A stretch of 64,000 nt of DNA from contig NC_012876.2 of the NCBI RefSeq assembly GCF_000003195.3, forward strand, positions 62,428,407 through 62,492,406, given 5' to 3'. This document shows positions 36,178 to 48,287 of the stretch, piece after piece. Numbering within the stretch: position 1 is the first letter of the stretch; every line of letters starts with the position of its first letter. A model generated the notes under the pieces. The model was given only the letters and a program-made list of their open reading frames with translations, searched no databases and was not told the origin of the DNA. The position numbers and the translations under genes are program-made. Origin of the DNA: Sorghum bicolor (taxonomy: Eukaryota > Streptophyta > Magnoliopsida > Poales > Poaceae).

Positions 36178-37028
36178 AGTGCGAAGCGTGTGGAGAAGCA
36201 GGCACGCACAACGCATTTGGCTCCTAGTTGCCGGCTCTCCGTTTGGTTGCTTGCTGCTACAAATCTAGTAGGATAGAACACGTGTGTCAGGCTATCATCC
36301 ACTGCGAGCGAGCGAGTGGCTCGAGTGCTCCGATTCCCATGATAATCATCATGTCACCTCACCGCGTGTTACACGCCGCGCGCTGTGTTGTTTGGGTTTG
36401 CTTGTTTCTTTTTCTCATCTCATTTCATAGTATATGGGATTCAGTGATTTACTATGATATTATTGTAAATATAACAGAATCGATCCTTCTTACAGGCAGG
36501 GTTTCCGCCAACGGCAAGGCAGGCGCGATTCCGCCAGCTCGACGGACGACGGGCGATCGATTCCGATTCCTGGGAAAGCAAATGCACGCCGAACCACATT
36601 CACACTGACGACGCGAAGGCGAACCCGAATTGGAACAATCGCCTGTTATCCTGCCCGGGAATTAGAATCTTCCATATATATCTAGCAGATGATAAGACGA
36701 CGACTTTTTTCAGTGCATGCAGGTCGAGTTGAGTGCTCGAGTGGGAGTGGCACTGGCATTAATTAGACGACCGGCGATATTTTTGCATCGGCCCGCCGCC
36801 GGGGCTCCCAAAGTCCGCAGAGATTCGTTTCAAAAGTCCGCAGAGATCATCGATTCTGTTGCACTGTTCTTCTCTGCATCTGTACTGCAGCCGGAATTCG
36901 CAATGGACGGATCGGAGTCGTCGCTTGCCATCTCCTGCCGTGCCAAGGTCTCGATTCCGGCTGTTTTGTCGAGTCAACTAGAAAAAGTTGTCGTCAGCTA
37001 CCACCCGGCCGGGTCGGGTCGTCATCGT

Positions 37029-37050
37029 TGTCGTCGTCGTCGTCGTCGTC
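37029..37050 (+). repeat. (GTC)n microsatellite
   Basis: About seven GTC/TCG triplets in an otherwise unannotated GC-rich patch. Confidence 0.8.
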
Positions 37051-37625
37051 ACGAACTGAGGTCACGGAATCTATCATCTATGTAGTGGCAGTGGCAGCAT
37101 GGCAACGGTTGTCGAGCGTTCCTTGAAGAGCGCCAGTGTCCCTCGCCGACCGGCTCGTCGTCGTCGTCGCAACCGAGAGCAACAACAGTGCTCTGCGTGC
37201 TCCGTTGCGTCCCATCTTCATCACTGAGCGTCGAATCGAGATCCAACATTTGGTCTGGTGTCTAGTCATTATCAAGCCTGCTAATTAATCGCAGCGCTAA
37301 AATATCCATCCACTGAGATTCCGTCATGCCGCTCCACTACTGTGGGTGTCTGTCATCAATCAGGCATGCAACTGAGATGTTCTTTTCTGGATTGTTTCAT
37401 GTCGTAGCTGCATTGTATTGGTCGCCGGCCGGCTACTTTCTCATCGTAAGATTTTTCAGGAACGTGCGTGAGTTCTTTTACTTTTTTTTTGTATATAAGT
37501 ACATTAAAGAGAGAGCTTTATCAAAGATTGAGATTAAGATTAAGAAGCCACTCGTTACAAACCAAGTCTCTGACACAAACCACAATCGAGGACGATAAGA
37601 TGCATGACCGCATGGGACTAATTAA

Positions 37626-38039
37626 GAGCATCCCATCTCTAATACCAGAAGACTGTCATATAAAGGCTAGTGGTTCCACCAAAAACAGACTACTTGTCCT
37701 ATCTTCATTCTTCAATACCTAAAAGTTTCAAGTACACTTCTCCAGTGTTTCAGATATGACTTTTTTGTTGCTGTTGAGGTAACATGTAATTTTGTCATTG
37801 TTTGATTACAGAAATGATTGTAAATTATCTTTTTGATGGTACTAATTGATTGTGCGTTGTGCACCTGAAATATATAGCAACTCTCTTACTCAAAGCTCAC
37901 CCACCCTCTCTCTCAAATGTAGGGGATCCGCTCTTCTCCCTTATATAAGAGATGAAGAAAAAGCTACAATACCAAATATAGGAGATCATCTACATAGATT
38001 TTTAGGAGATGAAGGGTAAGTAATATGTTAGAGATGTTC
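37626..38039. mobile_element. MITE with GAGCATCCCATCTC ends
   Basis: 414 bp; left GAGCATCCCATCTCTAATA, right TATGTTAGAGATGTTC, flanked by TAA on both sides (37623-37625, 38040-38042). PIF/Harbinger-like and related in its ends to the 17.7-18.4 kb pair. Confidence 0.7.
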
Positions 38040-40885
38040 TAAGAAATGCTGATAAGGTATTCTAGGTGAATTAACTCCCGTCCAATTCCATTTGCATGTG
38101 TACCTACTATTATGTCTACAACCATGTTCAAAATATGGTAAGTAAATTGTCTCTCTAAAGTTAAGGGAGAGTTACATGTGTTATTTGCATTATCTCATAT
38201 TACTTGTCCTAAACTTCCTAGAATATCTTATATTTCAGGATGGAGGGAGTGCTAGTTTATTGCCGCAACTTAGTTAGCCTAACTTCTTATAGTCATTTCT
38301 CCAACCTGTCATAGACTAAATCTTTTTCACCTTACTTTGCCTAGGGAAGTGGCTAATTTTCTTGCCATAAAAGTGGCAAGACTAAATCTTTTTCACCTTA
38401 CTTAATTTGCTTGTTATAGGCAAAAAAATAAATGACAAGTACGTGTAGTTATATCAACCAAACATGCTATTCCCTTCAAGATTGCATGTTTGGAAGTCAT
38501 ACGAGTAAATCTGTCTCTTCTTTTTTTTTTGGCGAGTGAGCTACGAAATCTATCTTGACAATAGTTTCATAGAAGTATATATCTTGTATATAGTTTATAG
38601 ATATGTAGTAATAATAATAGTTAGTAGTCAACTTCAAAATGTCACTTAATATGCATGGCACTATATTCGATCCTAGCCACTACGAGTACTTGTTTATTGT
38701 AGGTGCAGCAGCACTCTACGGCAACTGGCTCCTTATTATTGTTTCGGAAAGCAAAAGGAACTTGCAAGTAAGCAGAGCGGGAAAAAAAAAAAAGTGGCCA
38801 AGGCCCAACTTCCGTATAATCACCCAAAAGAAATGTGGATGGTCTAGCGCGATAAAGGCCAGAATCAAAGCCCATGAAGAAGTGGAGTCTACCACCAAAA
38901 TGTCCAAAACCTTTTCTCAAAAATAAAAGTCCAAAACCAGCAAATATAACACTGATATATGCAGGAGCGCCTGCATGTGGCGTCGAATAAGAACGAAAGC
39001 AGCAGCCGAATCCCGTGGCTATAATTGGCAAAGATCTTGGCAATGCCTTCCGTGACCAAGATCTCTCGTCGACTGTCACCTAGCTAATCAAAGGGGTTTC
39101 GGCTTTTGCGCATGCATAGCCACATAGGGCTTGCTAGAGTTGGACCGCTCTGTCCCTTCCTCGCTACACAAAAGGCTTTTTCTCTCATCCAACTTTTTTT
39201 TTGAAACTTCTCTCATCCAACTTGGCAGTACATTGTCGTCTGTTCCAATCAATCACTCTTGAGACTTACTCCTAGTGGCAGCAAGAAAATGATAGGAAAA
39301 AAACAATAGTCCACTTTGGAACACATGGATTTTTAAGCGATTATATATAAGTCTTTGACTTGACGTGAATGCTTGTATTTTTTTCGATTGAACGGTGCTA
39401 CTATTTAGAACAAATGGCATGTCCATTGACAACAAGACACCTATATTAATTATTAATCTTAAGATCTATCGACTCAGTCTTTTCGATGATGCTCATAGAG
39501 ATAGTTTGTGCATGTGTTTATATACATATGCATGAATGCGAATGTCTGCGGCTGTAGTATGTGTAAAAAAAAAGAGAGAACCATTTTAATCTCATAGAAA
39601 AAAAATACATAAACTGAGATAGGACCTATAGGGAAATTTTCACCATGCATCAATCAAAAGGGTCAACACATTGCATATTCTGTTGCTACTTAAAACTTCA
39701 CATTTCGTACCAGTGCAGGCCTAAAAAATGCCGTTGAAATAGTAGGCCAGTGGTACTTATATTTTTGGGCGGGCATTTTTAAATTGACATATCTATTAAG
39801 CAGTTTTTTCCCTCAGTCCTGCAAAGAATGTAATTTTCTAGTAGTGCTATGTTGAAGAAGTGTATCAAATTTAGCCAAATTTATCTAAAAAGATGCTGAC
39901 ATCTACCATACTATAATATGTACCACTTGAATTTATTTCCTTAGCATATCTATTTGAAATCACAGTTGTTGATACTACTCACAATAGATTTAGTCAGATT
40001 TAAAATAATTTGATTTTGATCAGATCTAGAATTGTGTTTTTTGGAAGGTGGTAGTAGTAGCATTTTTTTTTTTAAAAAAAAGGCCGGCATTTTGGTTGCT
40101 GGGATCTTGGAGCAGCGCCAGCGCAGTTGGTAGTGCCGGCGAATTGGGACGGGATCCGGACAGCGCGGCTGCGCAGGGTAGGCCCATGGAGATGTGGGAT
40201 GGAGCCCACCAGTTTGGTCCGATCGATGGGCCAAGCGGGTCACCCCAAACCACGCACCCGACCCGACTCGACGTGACCTGTCTGTCTCCTCCACAGTGTG
40301 GCCCGTGTTGGTGTTGGCCCAAAAGCGTGAAGAGCCTTCGCTCACGACCGTCCCTTTTCTTTCCCCCAACAACAACAGAGCAGCATGCAGTAGTAGCTAA
40401 GCTTCGTGGTGAAGCATCACCCACACCTGATGCCTATATAGGGAGAGTAAGCCTTTGGGAGAGGATTATTGAATTTGGCTGCCCTAATAATCTAGGCAAC
40501 CCAGCTGTCTGATCTTTGTGTGCTACTGAAGCGATATGCCAGTGTGCATCATAGGACAGGCCCGGCCGGTCGATAACCCACGCACGTGCTTAATTCGTAG
40601 TATTTCCCCCGATCGCTCATTTACCCTGCATTGTCGGCCGGGGATCGTTCTTGTTCCGTTGTTTTAGCAACAGTGTACATGTACTGTACACGTCTGTACC
40701 ACAATTGTCTGGTTTGGTCCCTTACCGCTACACCGGCCTTGAAGCTGCTGAAAACAGCAGCGACAATAAAGCTCGATCTGCCATGCAAGAGCCCGATCGA
40801 GTCACCTGCAGGGACGTCACTGATTCACTGTAGGGAAATCTGCACGCAGAACACCGAGTGATTATACTACTATATAGGCCCTATA

Positions 40886-41059
40886 GGCCCTGTTTAGTCC
40901 CCTGACTGAATTTTAGCTAGCTAAACTTTAGTCACTTTAGTAGCTAAAGTTCTAAACATATTAACTAAAAGAAGCTAAAATAGTTTAGTTCCATTAGTTA
41001 CCCAAAGAGTAAAATAATTTTAGCTAACTAAAACTTAGCAAGAAAAACCAAACAGGACC
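40886..41059. mobile_element. Short MITE with GGCCCTGTTTAG ends
   Basis: 174 bp, left GGCCCTGTTTAGTCC, right AACCAAACAGGACC, flanked by ATA on both sides. The interior is built of TTAGCTAGCTAAA-like palindromic blocks, so the whole element can fold. Confidence 0.72.
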
Positions 41060-41124
41060 ATAGTATATTCATGCCGCATCGACAATTTCAAGGCACAATA
41101 AATGGACTAATTGAGAGGCCCTAA

Positions 41125-41300
41125 GGCCAGTTCGTCAGAGTTTCATCGATATTAAATATACTAATGTGGTATCGTATTAATGAAATGAGAGATGATAAAA
41201 GTTTTATAGGAGGAGAGAGAGTTTCATCACTCTTATGTATTATTTCTAAAATCATATAGGTTGAAAAACTAGGATACGAAACTTTTCATTGAAACTGGTC
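41125..41300. mobile_element. Short MITE with GGCCAGTT ends
   Basis: 176 bp, left GGCCAGTTCGTCAGAGTTTC, right GAAACTGGTC preceded by ACGAAAC, TAA on both sides (41122-41124, 41301-41303). Confidence 0.72.
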
Positions 41301-41757
41301 TAATTGAGTCCTTGGGCATTTTTACCCCGGCAGATGTCTCGGTGATGATGAGTTGATGACACACAGTGCCCGGTTCGTAGTAGTAACAGTCAGTGGTTGG
41401 ACGATTGACGCCGCCTTGTTCGTTCCACTGGTTAGGTGTTTTTTTATGAGGGAAAATTATTGTTGATTGCTTGGTAGATTTGTCTGCTAAGCTTAAGTGA
41501 GCAACAAAGTGAAAAGTCACGCATCAACTTGCATGATAACCACCTGCCGGACACGCACCTTTCGGTGGCTGTCGTCGGCGGCTCATAGCAAATCACATGC
41601 ATGCCGGGCGGCCGGCACTCGACGGATCGAGGAGGAAGGGACCAACGCGGCCGCATCGCATCTCGGTCGGCGGAACGGTCCCGGCCGTGCAAACGGACGA
41701 CAGGTGATGGCGCCATGGCATTGCATTGCATGCATGGCAGCGCCGTCGTCGTCCGTC

Positions 41758-41760
<3 letters not shown>

Positions 41761-41824
<64 letters not shown>
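41761..41824 (+). repeat. (AG)n microsatellite, about 32 units
   Basis: A perfect 64-bp AG run. It creates artificial Arg-Glu open frames on the plus strand and Ser-Leu frames on the minus strand. Confidence 0.95.
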
Positions 41825-41828
<4 letters not shown>

Positions 41829-42447
41829 CCGGGGACGACGAGGGAGGAGGAATTTCCTAGAGCCAATCGGCGCGCACTACTACACTACCTGCGTCGTCTG
41901 GCACGCAGCCTATTGCATTGCGTGCTTTTGATTCCTAGAGCGTTGTGTATGTGTGTGCGTTTGTGCGCGGTCGTCTTGCATTGCTTGTTTGTACCTGTTG
42001 TCGGTCGTCGTCGGAAACCGGCCCCGGCTGCCGCGGCTGGGTTGCAACCTGGCGCTGGCCGTTGCCGTTGCCGTTGCCTCGAGATCAGTTTCTTTTGGGT
42101 CTCATGTCTGGCGGCAGCCTTTGATTGGTACGTGGCCGGAGCTCTCCCTGGGCGCACCCGCACCGGCCGGCGTGCACGCAGCGGCGGCAGAGCCAGCAGG
42201 ATAGGAACAGTCAGTCAGCCATGTGCAGCTCTGATAAAGAAACGAGTGCACAGTGATTGAGTATTCTCCACGAAATCATTGACACATACATACAACATTA
42301 AATATTAAATATAAATAAAAAAACTAACAATATAGTTTATATATAATTTACAATATAAATTTACTAAATCTCATTAATTTATAATTAGATAATAATTATT
42401 AAATACAAGTACTATAATAACTAAAGCTAAAATTTTTCTTCAACTAA

Positions 42448-42681
42448 GGCCTTGTTTAGTTCCGAAAAAATTTCAGATTTCACACTTTCGTTTTTATTTG
42501 ATAAATATTATCCAATCATGAACTAACTAGGATCAAAAAATTCGTCTCGTGATTTACAGACAAACTGTGTAATTAGTTTTTGTTTCCTTCTATATTTAAT
42601 GCTTCATGCATGTACCACAAGATTCGATATGACGGAGAATTTTGAAAACTTTTTGAATTTCGTGGTGAACTAAACAAGACC
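42448..42681. mobile_element. GGCCTTGTTTAGTT-family MITE, copy 5
   Basis: 234 bp, ends GGCCTTGTTTAGTTCCG and GTGAACTAAACAAGACC; flanks TAA and TAC, one base different. Confidence 0.82.
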
Positions 42682-42963
42682 TACGCAGTACGCATCTGGT
42701 TACGAATTTCAAAACCAAAGCTTGTTCCATCGGAATCCGGCCGGCCGATTGGAGAGAGATGACGGAGATGGAGTCATCGCATGGTCTGGACAAAATTCAC
42801 AAGAGCTTTTTTTTACGGCCGGCTCCGGCGCCTGATGCCTCCCTGCCGCGTGACTTTTGCGATGGAATGGAGCCTTGGAGGCGACGACACACGATGCGTG
42901 GTCGTTGCGTTTCGACTCTGGAGAAACGGATACGGTCCGTGACCGGAGAATCGGCGCTCGGGC

Positions 42964-42989
42964 GTGTCCTGTCCTGTCCTGTCCTGTCC
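42964..42989 (+). repeat. (TGTCC)5 tandem repeat
   Basis: Five pentamer copies in GC-rich DNA. Confidence 0.9.
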
Positions 42990-43315
42990 ATGCTTGCAGG
43001 TTGGACCAACGACCCCGGACCCGGTACGGCTCTCCTCGGCACCTCGTTGCCCGAGTGCCCAGAACCAGGGTGGGTCGTCGGACCGGACGCACGGCAGCAC
43101 ACCGACGAGACGACGCGAAGCCTGGTGCTCTGCGTCGCCAGGGGCGGGAGAGGGATTGGACGAACGTGACCGACGGATCCGCCGGGCGTTTTTTTAACGA
43201 GTCAGGTCAGAGTCACCTCACCTCATTTTTTTTTATAAAAAAACAAAAAAAAACTGGCAGTGGTAGTGGTAGATCGGTCGAGAACCGGCAGATCACGACC
43301 ACGACGACGGAATAA

Positions 43316-43524
43316 GGCATCCAAAAACTTTTTGAATTTTGACACTGTAGCACTTTCGTTTTTATTTGACAAACATTATCCAATTATAGAGCAACTAGGC
43401 TTAAAAGATTCATCTCGTGATTTACAGATAAACCGTGTAATTAGTTATTTTTTTATTTATATTTAATGTTCCATGCATGTACCGTAAGATTCGATGTGAT
43501 GGAGAATCTTTTGGGTTTTTAGCC
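43316..43524. mobile_element. GGCCTTGTTTAGTT-family MITE, degraded copy 6
   Basis: Left end reduced to GGCATCC, right end TTTTTAGCC, TAA on both sides; internal blocks of the family are intact (GACACTGTAGCACTTTCG, AAGATTCATCTCGTGATTTA). Confidence 0.75.
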
Positions 43525-44080
43525 TAAACCGGTGGAGTGCATGGAGGGTACGGCAGGTAGCCGGACGGGCGGGCGGCAGGCGGCAGCATGTAAAGGCCGT
43601 TGGCGCGTGCGGTCACGTGACGGCCACATGGCCTCCGTTCCCGTTCCTTGCTACTCCGTACGTACGTGCCCCATGCGCCTGCGCCTGCGCCTGCGCGGCT
43701 GCACTGCACAGCACGGGCAGGATTGTGCGAGCTGGTCTACGGATCCGCTGTTCCTGCGTGCTCCGTACGTCCATCGAGTCGGGCTCCTGCGTAGTATATA
43801 CAGTAATAGCCAACATCAAGGCCACTCGCCCGTGGTCCTCTCCATGCACGCCGTACCGTATTGAATTGAATCTACCGTTCCGTCCGGGGGAGACACTTTG
43901 GCCGCGCCGGCGCCACGATACAGCGCACACCAGACCAGGACCACGCCGGCCACCGCGAGGCGACGACGGCGCCGATCCGGTCCCCAAGCGGCGGGCGCCC
44001 TGCCGGATCGGATGCATGGGGGGCCCGGCGCCAATCTCCAGGAAGATCCGCGGCGGGATTCGATGGGTGACCACCGCCTG

Positions 44081-44168
44081 CCACTGCGAATACGCCGGTG
44101 CCGTGCATGGCGCCGGCCGCCGGCTCGGCTACAACGGCGTCCACTGCGAATACGCCGGCGCCGCGCGG
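44081..44168 (+). repeat. 60-bp direct repeat
   Basis: CCACTGCGAATACGCCGG occurs at 44081 and again at 44141, exactly 60 bp apart, in GC-rich DNA with no supported gene. Confidence 0.8.
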
Positions 44169-44429
44169 CTTGTCCGGGTAGGGTAGGGGTGGTACCACCT
44201 CAGGTATGGGCGTGCCCGCACGCGACTCCTGCATGCTGCTGCAGCAGCAGCTGGGGTGAGCTGCCGTGTGCGTATGGTATGGTCGTACCTGCACGGCAGG
44301 GATCGACGGCCGGATTGTAACAGCGGCCCCCCCGGGATACGGTACAGGGGCGCGATCCGGCGTTTTGGAGCCACGCCGCATGCAAGTTGTGCGCGCGTAC
44401 CAGCGCATGCTCTTTGTCCCGGTCTCTAT

Positions 44430-44450
44430 ACGTACGTACGTACGTACGTG
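44430..44450 (+). repeat. (TACG)n tandem repeat
   Basis: Five TACG units, running into a short GT run. Confidence 0.85.
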
Positions 44451-44970
44451 TGTGTACGCACGCGTGGGTTCCATTCCACGGGATTTTTCTACAGTGCCGT
44501 GCCGCACCCACACTGCCCCACACACACACTGACACACCGGTATTCATTGGCGTATTGCGTATATATGGCCGGCGTTCATTCGTTCGGTCCCCTCTACGTA
44601 CCAGTGCAGAGGAGGGAGGCGCTGATAGGGGCTCTGCTGTGACGTGGCCAGAATGTCACGGTGGACCATGTAACGCACTTACTCGTACACGACACCTTCT
44701 CGCCCAGAAATTTCCATCGTCTTGGACCGGCCGTATGCCGGTTGTCGGGTTACACAATCTACTGTGGCCCGTTGTGCGTGGTGACCGCACACATGCCATC
44801 GCCGGGAATTTACCGTCACTTTTACCTGTGCGCGCGCCCCGGTCCCTCTCTTATCCTGCTGTCCACAGCGCTGGCCGCTGGGGTTGCCTTTGCCTCTTGC
44901 GGTCTTCACTTGCCTGCCGCCGCTTTTATGGATATATGGAAACGGGTGGTCGTGGACGCGCGCCCCGCTC

Positions 44971-45002
44971 GTGTCGTGTCGTGTCGTGTCGCGCGCGCGC
45001 GC
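44971..45002 (+). repeat. (GTGTC)4 followed by a (GC)n run
   Basis: Four GTGTC pentamers joined to a CG-alternating tract of about 12 bases, a composition with Z-DNA potential. Confidence 0.85.
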
Positions 45003-46064
45003 ATGGCTTTCCCTTTTGGGCTAGAGATTTCCCCGTCCGTGTCGCGCGCGCACGGCGCACGGCATAGATCTTTGCGTGCGCGCGCCGGCCGGTGGTGGTG
45101 GCGGCCAATGGGAGTGCGGGGAACAGGGGAGGAGACAGGAACCGGTCAGAAATCAGGCAGATGCAGAATCATTGCCTGCCGTGCAACCGTGTTCTATAAC
45201 CATTGCCTCTGCCGGAAGAACCGGCCAATAAGGGCTTCCCCTCGCTCCACCGTGAGGTACTGCCCTTCAAGTAAGCACCGAGCGTACAGATCACCGGCTT
45301 CGGTATCCCCGCAGGGTGTCAGAGAGACTTCGAGAGGAGTCGATGGCTTCATCTGACAAAATCGGCAAGCCATAATCCGAGAATGCGTTGCGGAGCTGAA
45401 GCCTCCATCTTTGAGGACGCAACTTTCTCTGAACGGAAGTGGAGAGAAAACTAACACAGAGAAAGGAAAAAGTGACGCAACTTTCTAGGCCAAGCCAGGG
45501 CACATAGTGACTTGTAGTCGGCATTGGAAGTTTTGGTAGCTCAATTTGTATGGCCTATTACTTTAGTCTGAGGCCTATGTTCGTATTAGCGTGCATTGGG
45601 GAAGCCCTAACAACGGCTCGCCGCCTCCTCTGATGCTTGTCTTTGTCGCGCGATCGTTATGGCGATCACTGGAAGAGGATAGTCTCGTATGTTGTACGTG
45701 CAAACCCTGCTCATCATCAGTAGTCGCCGACAAGGAGTCATTGGGCCAGAAAAAAGAAACAGCGTGTGCATTGGACCTTGTACTCTTTCGTATGCATTTG
45801 CCACACGTCGATCTGTACTACGTGGCAAATATGTTTTGTGCAAAACCGTTTAGCCCTCGAGTAAGAAGAACCTATAGGATCTTTTATATTATAAAATATA
45901 TACTTCTGATGAAATAAATGTTCTGAACATTATCCCTTAAAAGTACAGTATCAATTCGGTGCTAAACTATCTTTCTTTCTAAGATAATTTTTTATAGGAC
46001 GAAAAGAGTACAACAATATATAGTTGTTTTACAGGACGATGGTGGTGCGCTGGATCCACTCAAA

Positions 46065-46320
46065 GCTTGGTGGATCTGGCAAGGATCGACGAGGAGAAGC
46101 CCACCTGCCGTGAAAATCCAACGAGAACGGCCTCCCTAGTCGCGGATCCAACAAGGACAACCTCCCTAGCGGTGGTTTCAGCGAGCTCTGGTGGCGGACC
46201 GACGTGGAGCAAGCTGCCGGCGATGGATCCGGCAAGGAGGAACTCCCTCGCGGAGGATCTGGCATGCTGCGGTAGCGGATCAACAAGGAGGAACCTGCGA
46301 GTGGCGGATCCGGACTCACC
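46065..46320 (+). repeat. Degenerate tandem repeat rich in GGATC-GGCAAGGA
   Basis: Loose units of the type GGATC(C)GGCAAGGA-GAACTCCCT recur across about 250 bp. In the minus-strand frame they read as repeated DPP-SSLPDP-like segments. No protein family is recognised. Confidence 0.5.
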
Positions 46321-47263
46321 GGTGGGATGAGAGGAATAGGCTTGTTGGCAGGCTCATTATATTTTTTTTTTGTTTTAGTCTATTTTTTTTGTCTTTTATT
46401 TGGCATGTTAGTAGCTAAAGTGACTACATTTTATTAGGGGAACCAACCAGAGACTATGATTTTGAAAAAAAAGGGAGAAAAAAGAACAAAAGGTCCTGTG
46501 ACGACGTGTTACCACCACGTTTGGGTGCCTTGAGGAAAAGTTACGTCCCTCGACCCCCTCCTCCTGCAACATTTGTTTTACGTGCATGTGGGTAGGCTTT
46601 GTCTTTACCACGACGCGAGCGAGAGAGAGAGGCTCTGACAGAGTGAACAGAGACACCACGTTGTGGTTGTGCTAATGCTTGTGTTTGTCTGCGCAAGAAA
46701 TCCGTGCAGGTAGCTGCCGGTCTCCTCGTGAAAAGGCTCCATCAGCCAATCAGGCTAACCTTGGAGTGAGGGATGACTGATGAAGTGATGAGTGAGTGAG
46801 GGATACTAGACCACGATGATGGCGGCACGGGCATCGCTAATGGCGATCGACGCGAAACCGGGAAGTTGCAGCAGGCAAGTCGTGGCCTCGGCGTCCTAGA
46901 CGACGCCATGGGATCGGAAAGCTGTTAGCGGTGCCTCGCCCTCGCAGTCATCAGGACATCCGGGGGTGGGGGGAACACAGCAGCCGAGCAGGGGAGGACG
47001 GGACGAGGACTTTTGTCGCGTCGTCGCCGCTGACCGCCATGGAGGTGGCCCGGACGCCCGGTACAGGGGCGCACTGTTCCGGAGGGATTTCTGAGCACGA
47101 ATCACATGGGCCGCGCCATGTGCTGCCGTAACGCTGTGCCGCGCGGCCGGCCGGAGATGCCGCGGCGGCCGAGGCCGAGGCCAAGACCGCCCCTCTCGCT
47201 TGTCCGCTCCTCACTGGCCGGTGGCTGCTGCATCTCCTGTAGGCTGCAGCTAGCCTCTACTAG

Positions 47264-47479
47264 GGCCTTAGTTTCTAAAAATTTTGCAAAATTTTTCAGA
47301 TTCTCCGTCACCTCAAATCTTTAGACGTATATATATATATATACTAATTGTACAGTTTGGTTGGAATTGGTGAGACGAATCTTTTGAGCCTAGTTAGTTC
47401 ATAATTGAACAATATTTTTCAATACAAACGAAAATGTTATTATTTTTATTTTGCAAAATTTTTTGAAATAAACAAGGCC
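47264..47479. mobile_element. GGCCTTGTTTAGTT-family MITE, copy 7
   Basis: 216 bp, ends GGCCTTAGTTTC and AAATAAACAAGGCC, TAG on both sides. A (TA)n run at about 47328-47343 replaces part of the usual interior. Confidence 0.8.
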
Positions 47480-48144
47480 TAGTAGACTGCTTGCTTATCA
47501 TTGTACTGTGCCTCTGCCATATGGTATCATCGTCGTCTAGTACTCGTCTCTTGCTTTGACCGTGACCGGCTCGGCACAACAGCCACTGATCTCTCTCTCT
47601 CACTAGCGCCGCCCCCTCTTCTTCTCTCTCTACTAGGAGTACGTGTGTTCGCTGGTATAAAAATTCAAAGATGAAATTACTATTAGCTAATTTATTACGA
47701 GAGAAAGAAAAAGAAAAAGTAAGAGGCGAACTCGTGGCGAGCGAGTCTGATGGCTGCGTACGTTGGCAGTTTGCACGGGCCGGTGTGTTCAATGTTCATC
47801 GTCGTCAGTTTGCATTTCAAAAACGCATTCTTTTTTTATTCAAATTGATGGGCATGTGCACCGGTGAGTTAGCTTCGATGTTCATCATCGTTTAGTTTGC
47901 ATTTCCACAAATGAATTTTTTTATTCAAATGGATTGGAAGCTGCAAGCTGCCACAGATAGTAGATACGAGTCATTTGACGAGAGAGAAGGAAGGACTGAA
48001 GGAGCGAGACGATTCGAAGATCAGCGTATTTACACACAGCAGCATCAGATTTCGATCAAGGTTCCTGCATACGTTCGTCCATGAGCTTTTGACATGGATC
48101 GATCAACGGGGCGTTGATGGGAGCCAAGACCTTTTTTCTAGCAG

Positions 48145-48225
48145 ATGCTAATGCTAGCTTAACTACTACTACTAGTAGCGTAGTGACGACTAATGCTAGC
48201 TTAACTAGAGGTAGTAGTAGCCTAG
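48145..48225. repeat. Short direct repeat beyond ACR paralogue 2
   Basis: CTAATGCTAGCTTAACTA occurs at about 48148 and 48190 (42 bp apart), each followed by TAGTAG-type triplets. It lies about 65 bp past the stop codon of the ACR gene. Confidence 0.75.
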
Positions 48226-48287
48226 CTAGTTGGCCGACGGTCGACCGGCAGCGAGCGACGGCGCCAGCTAGCGTCGTCGGTGGCCGG

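Larger units (their letters stand above)
32460..48130. other. Long gene-poor, transposon-rich spacer between the ACR paralogues
   Basis: Nearly 16 kb in which no open frame has a recognisable domain or convincing splice-joined structure. AT-rich parts (32.5-34.9, 37.3-40.0 kb) hold MITEs; GC-rich parts (41.5-45.5 and 46.8-47.2 kb) hold many overlapping frames on all strands that look like composition artefacts. MITEs, microsatellites and short direct repeats are listed separately. A small minus-strand frame at 45194-45457 (MACRFCQMKPSTP...) has a CxxC pair, but I cannot assign it. Confidence 0.5.

Noticed and set aside
40026..40512. Candidate gene with a TATA-like CCTATATAGG at about 40435
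   Set aside because: Frames on either strand show no recognisable domain, and the TATA-like motif is not followed by a plausible gene.
41497..42260. Long plus-strand frames with Arg-Glu repeats
   Set aside because: The repeats are the (AG)n microsatellite translated; flanks have no domain and frames overlap on both strands.
43617..45356. Overlapping GC-rich frames of 130-230 codons on both strands
   Set aside because: No domain, no splice logic, and low-complexity composition; frames are equally open on both strands, as expected from high G+C.
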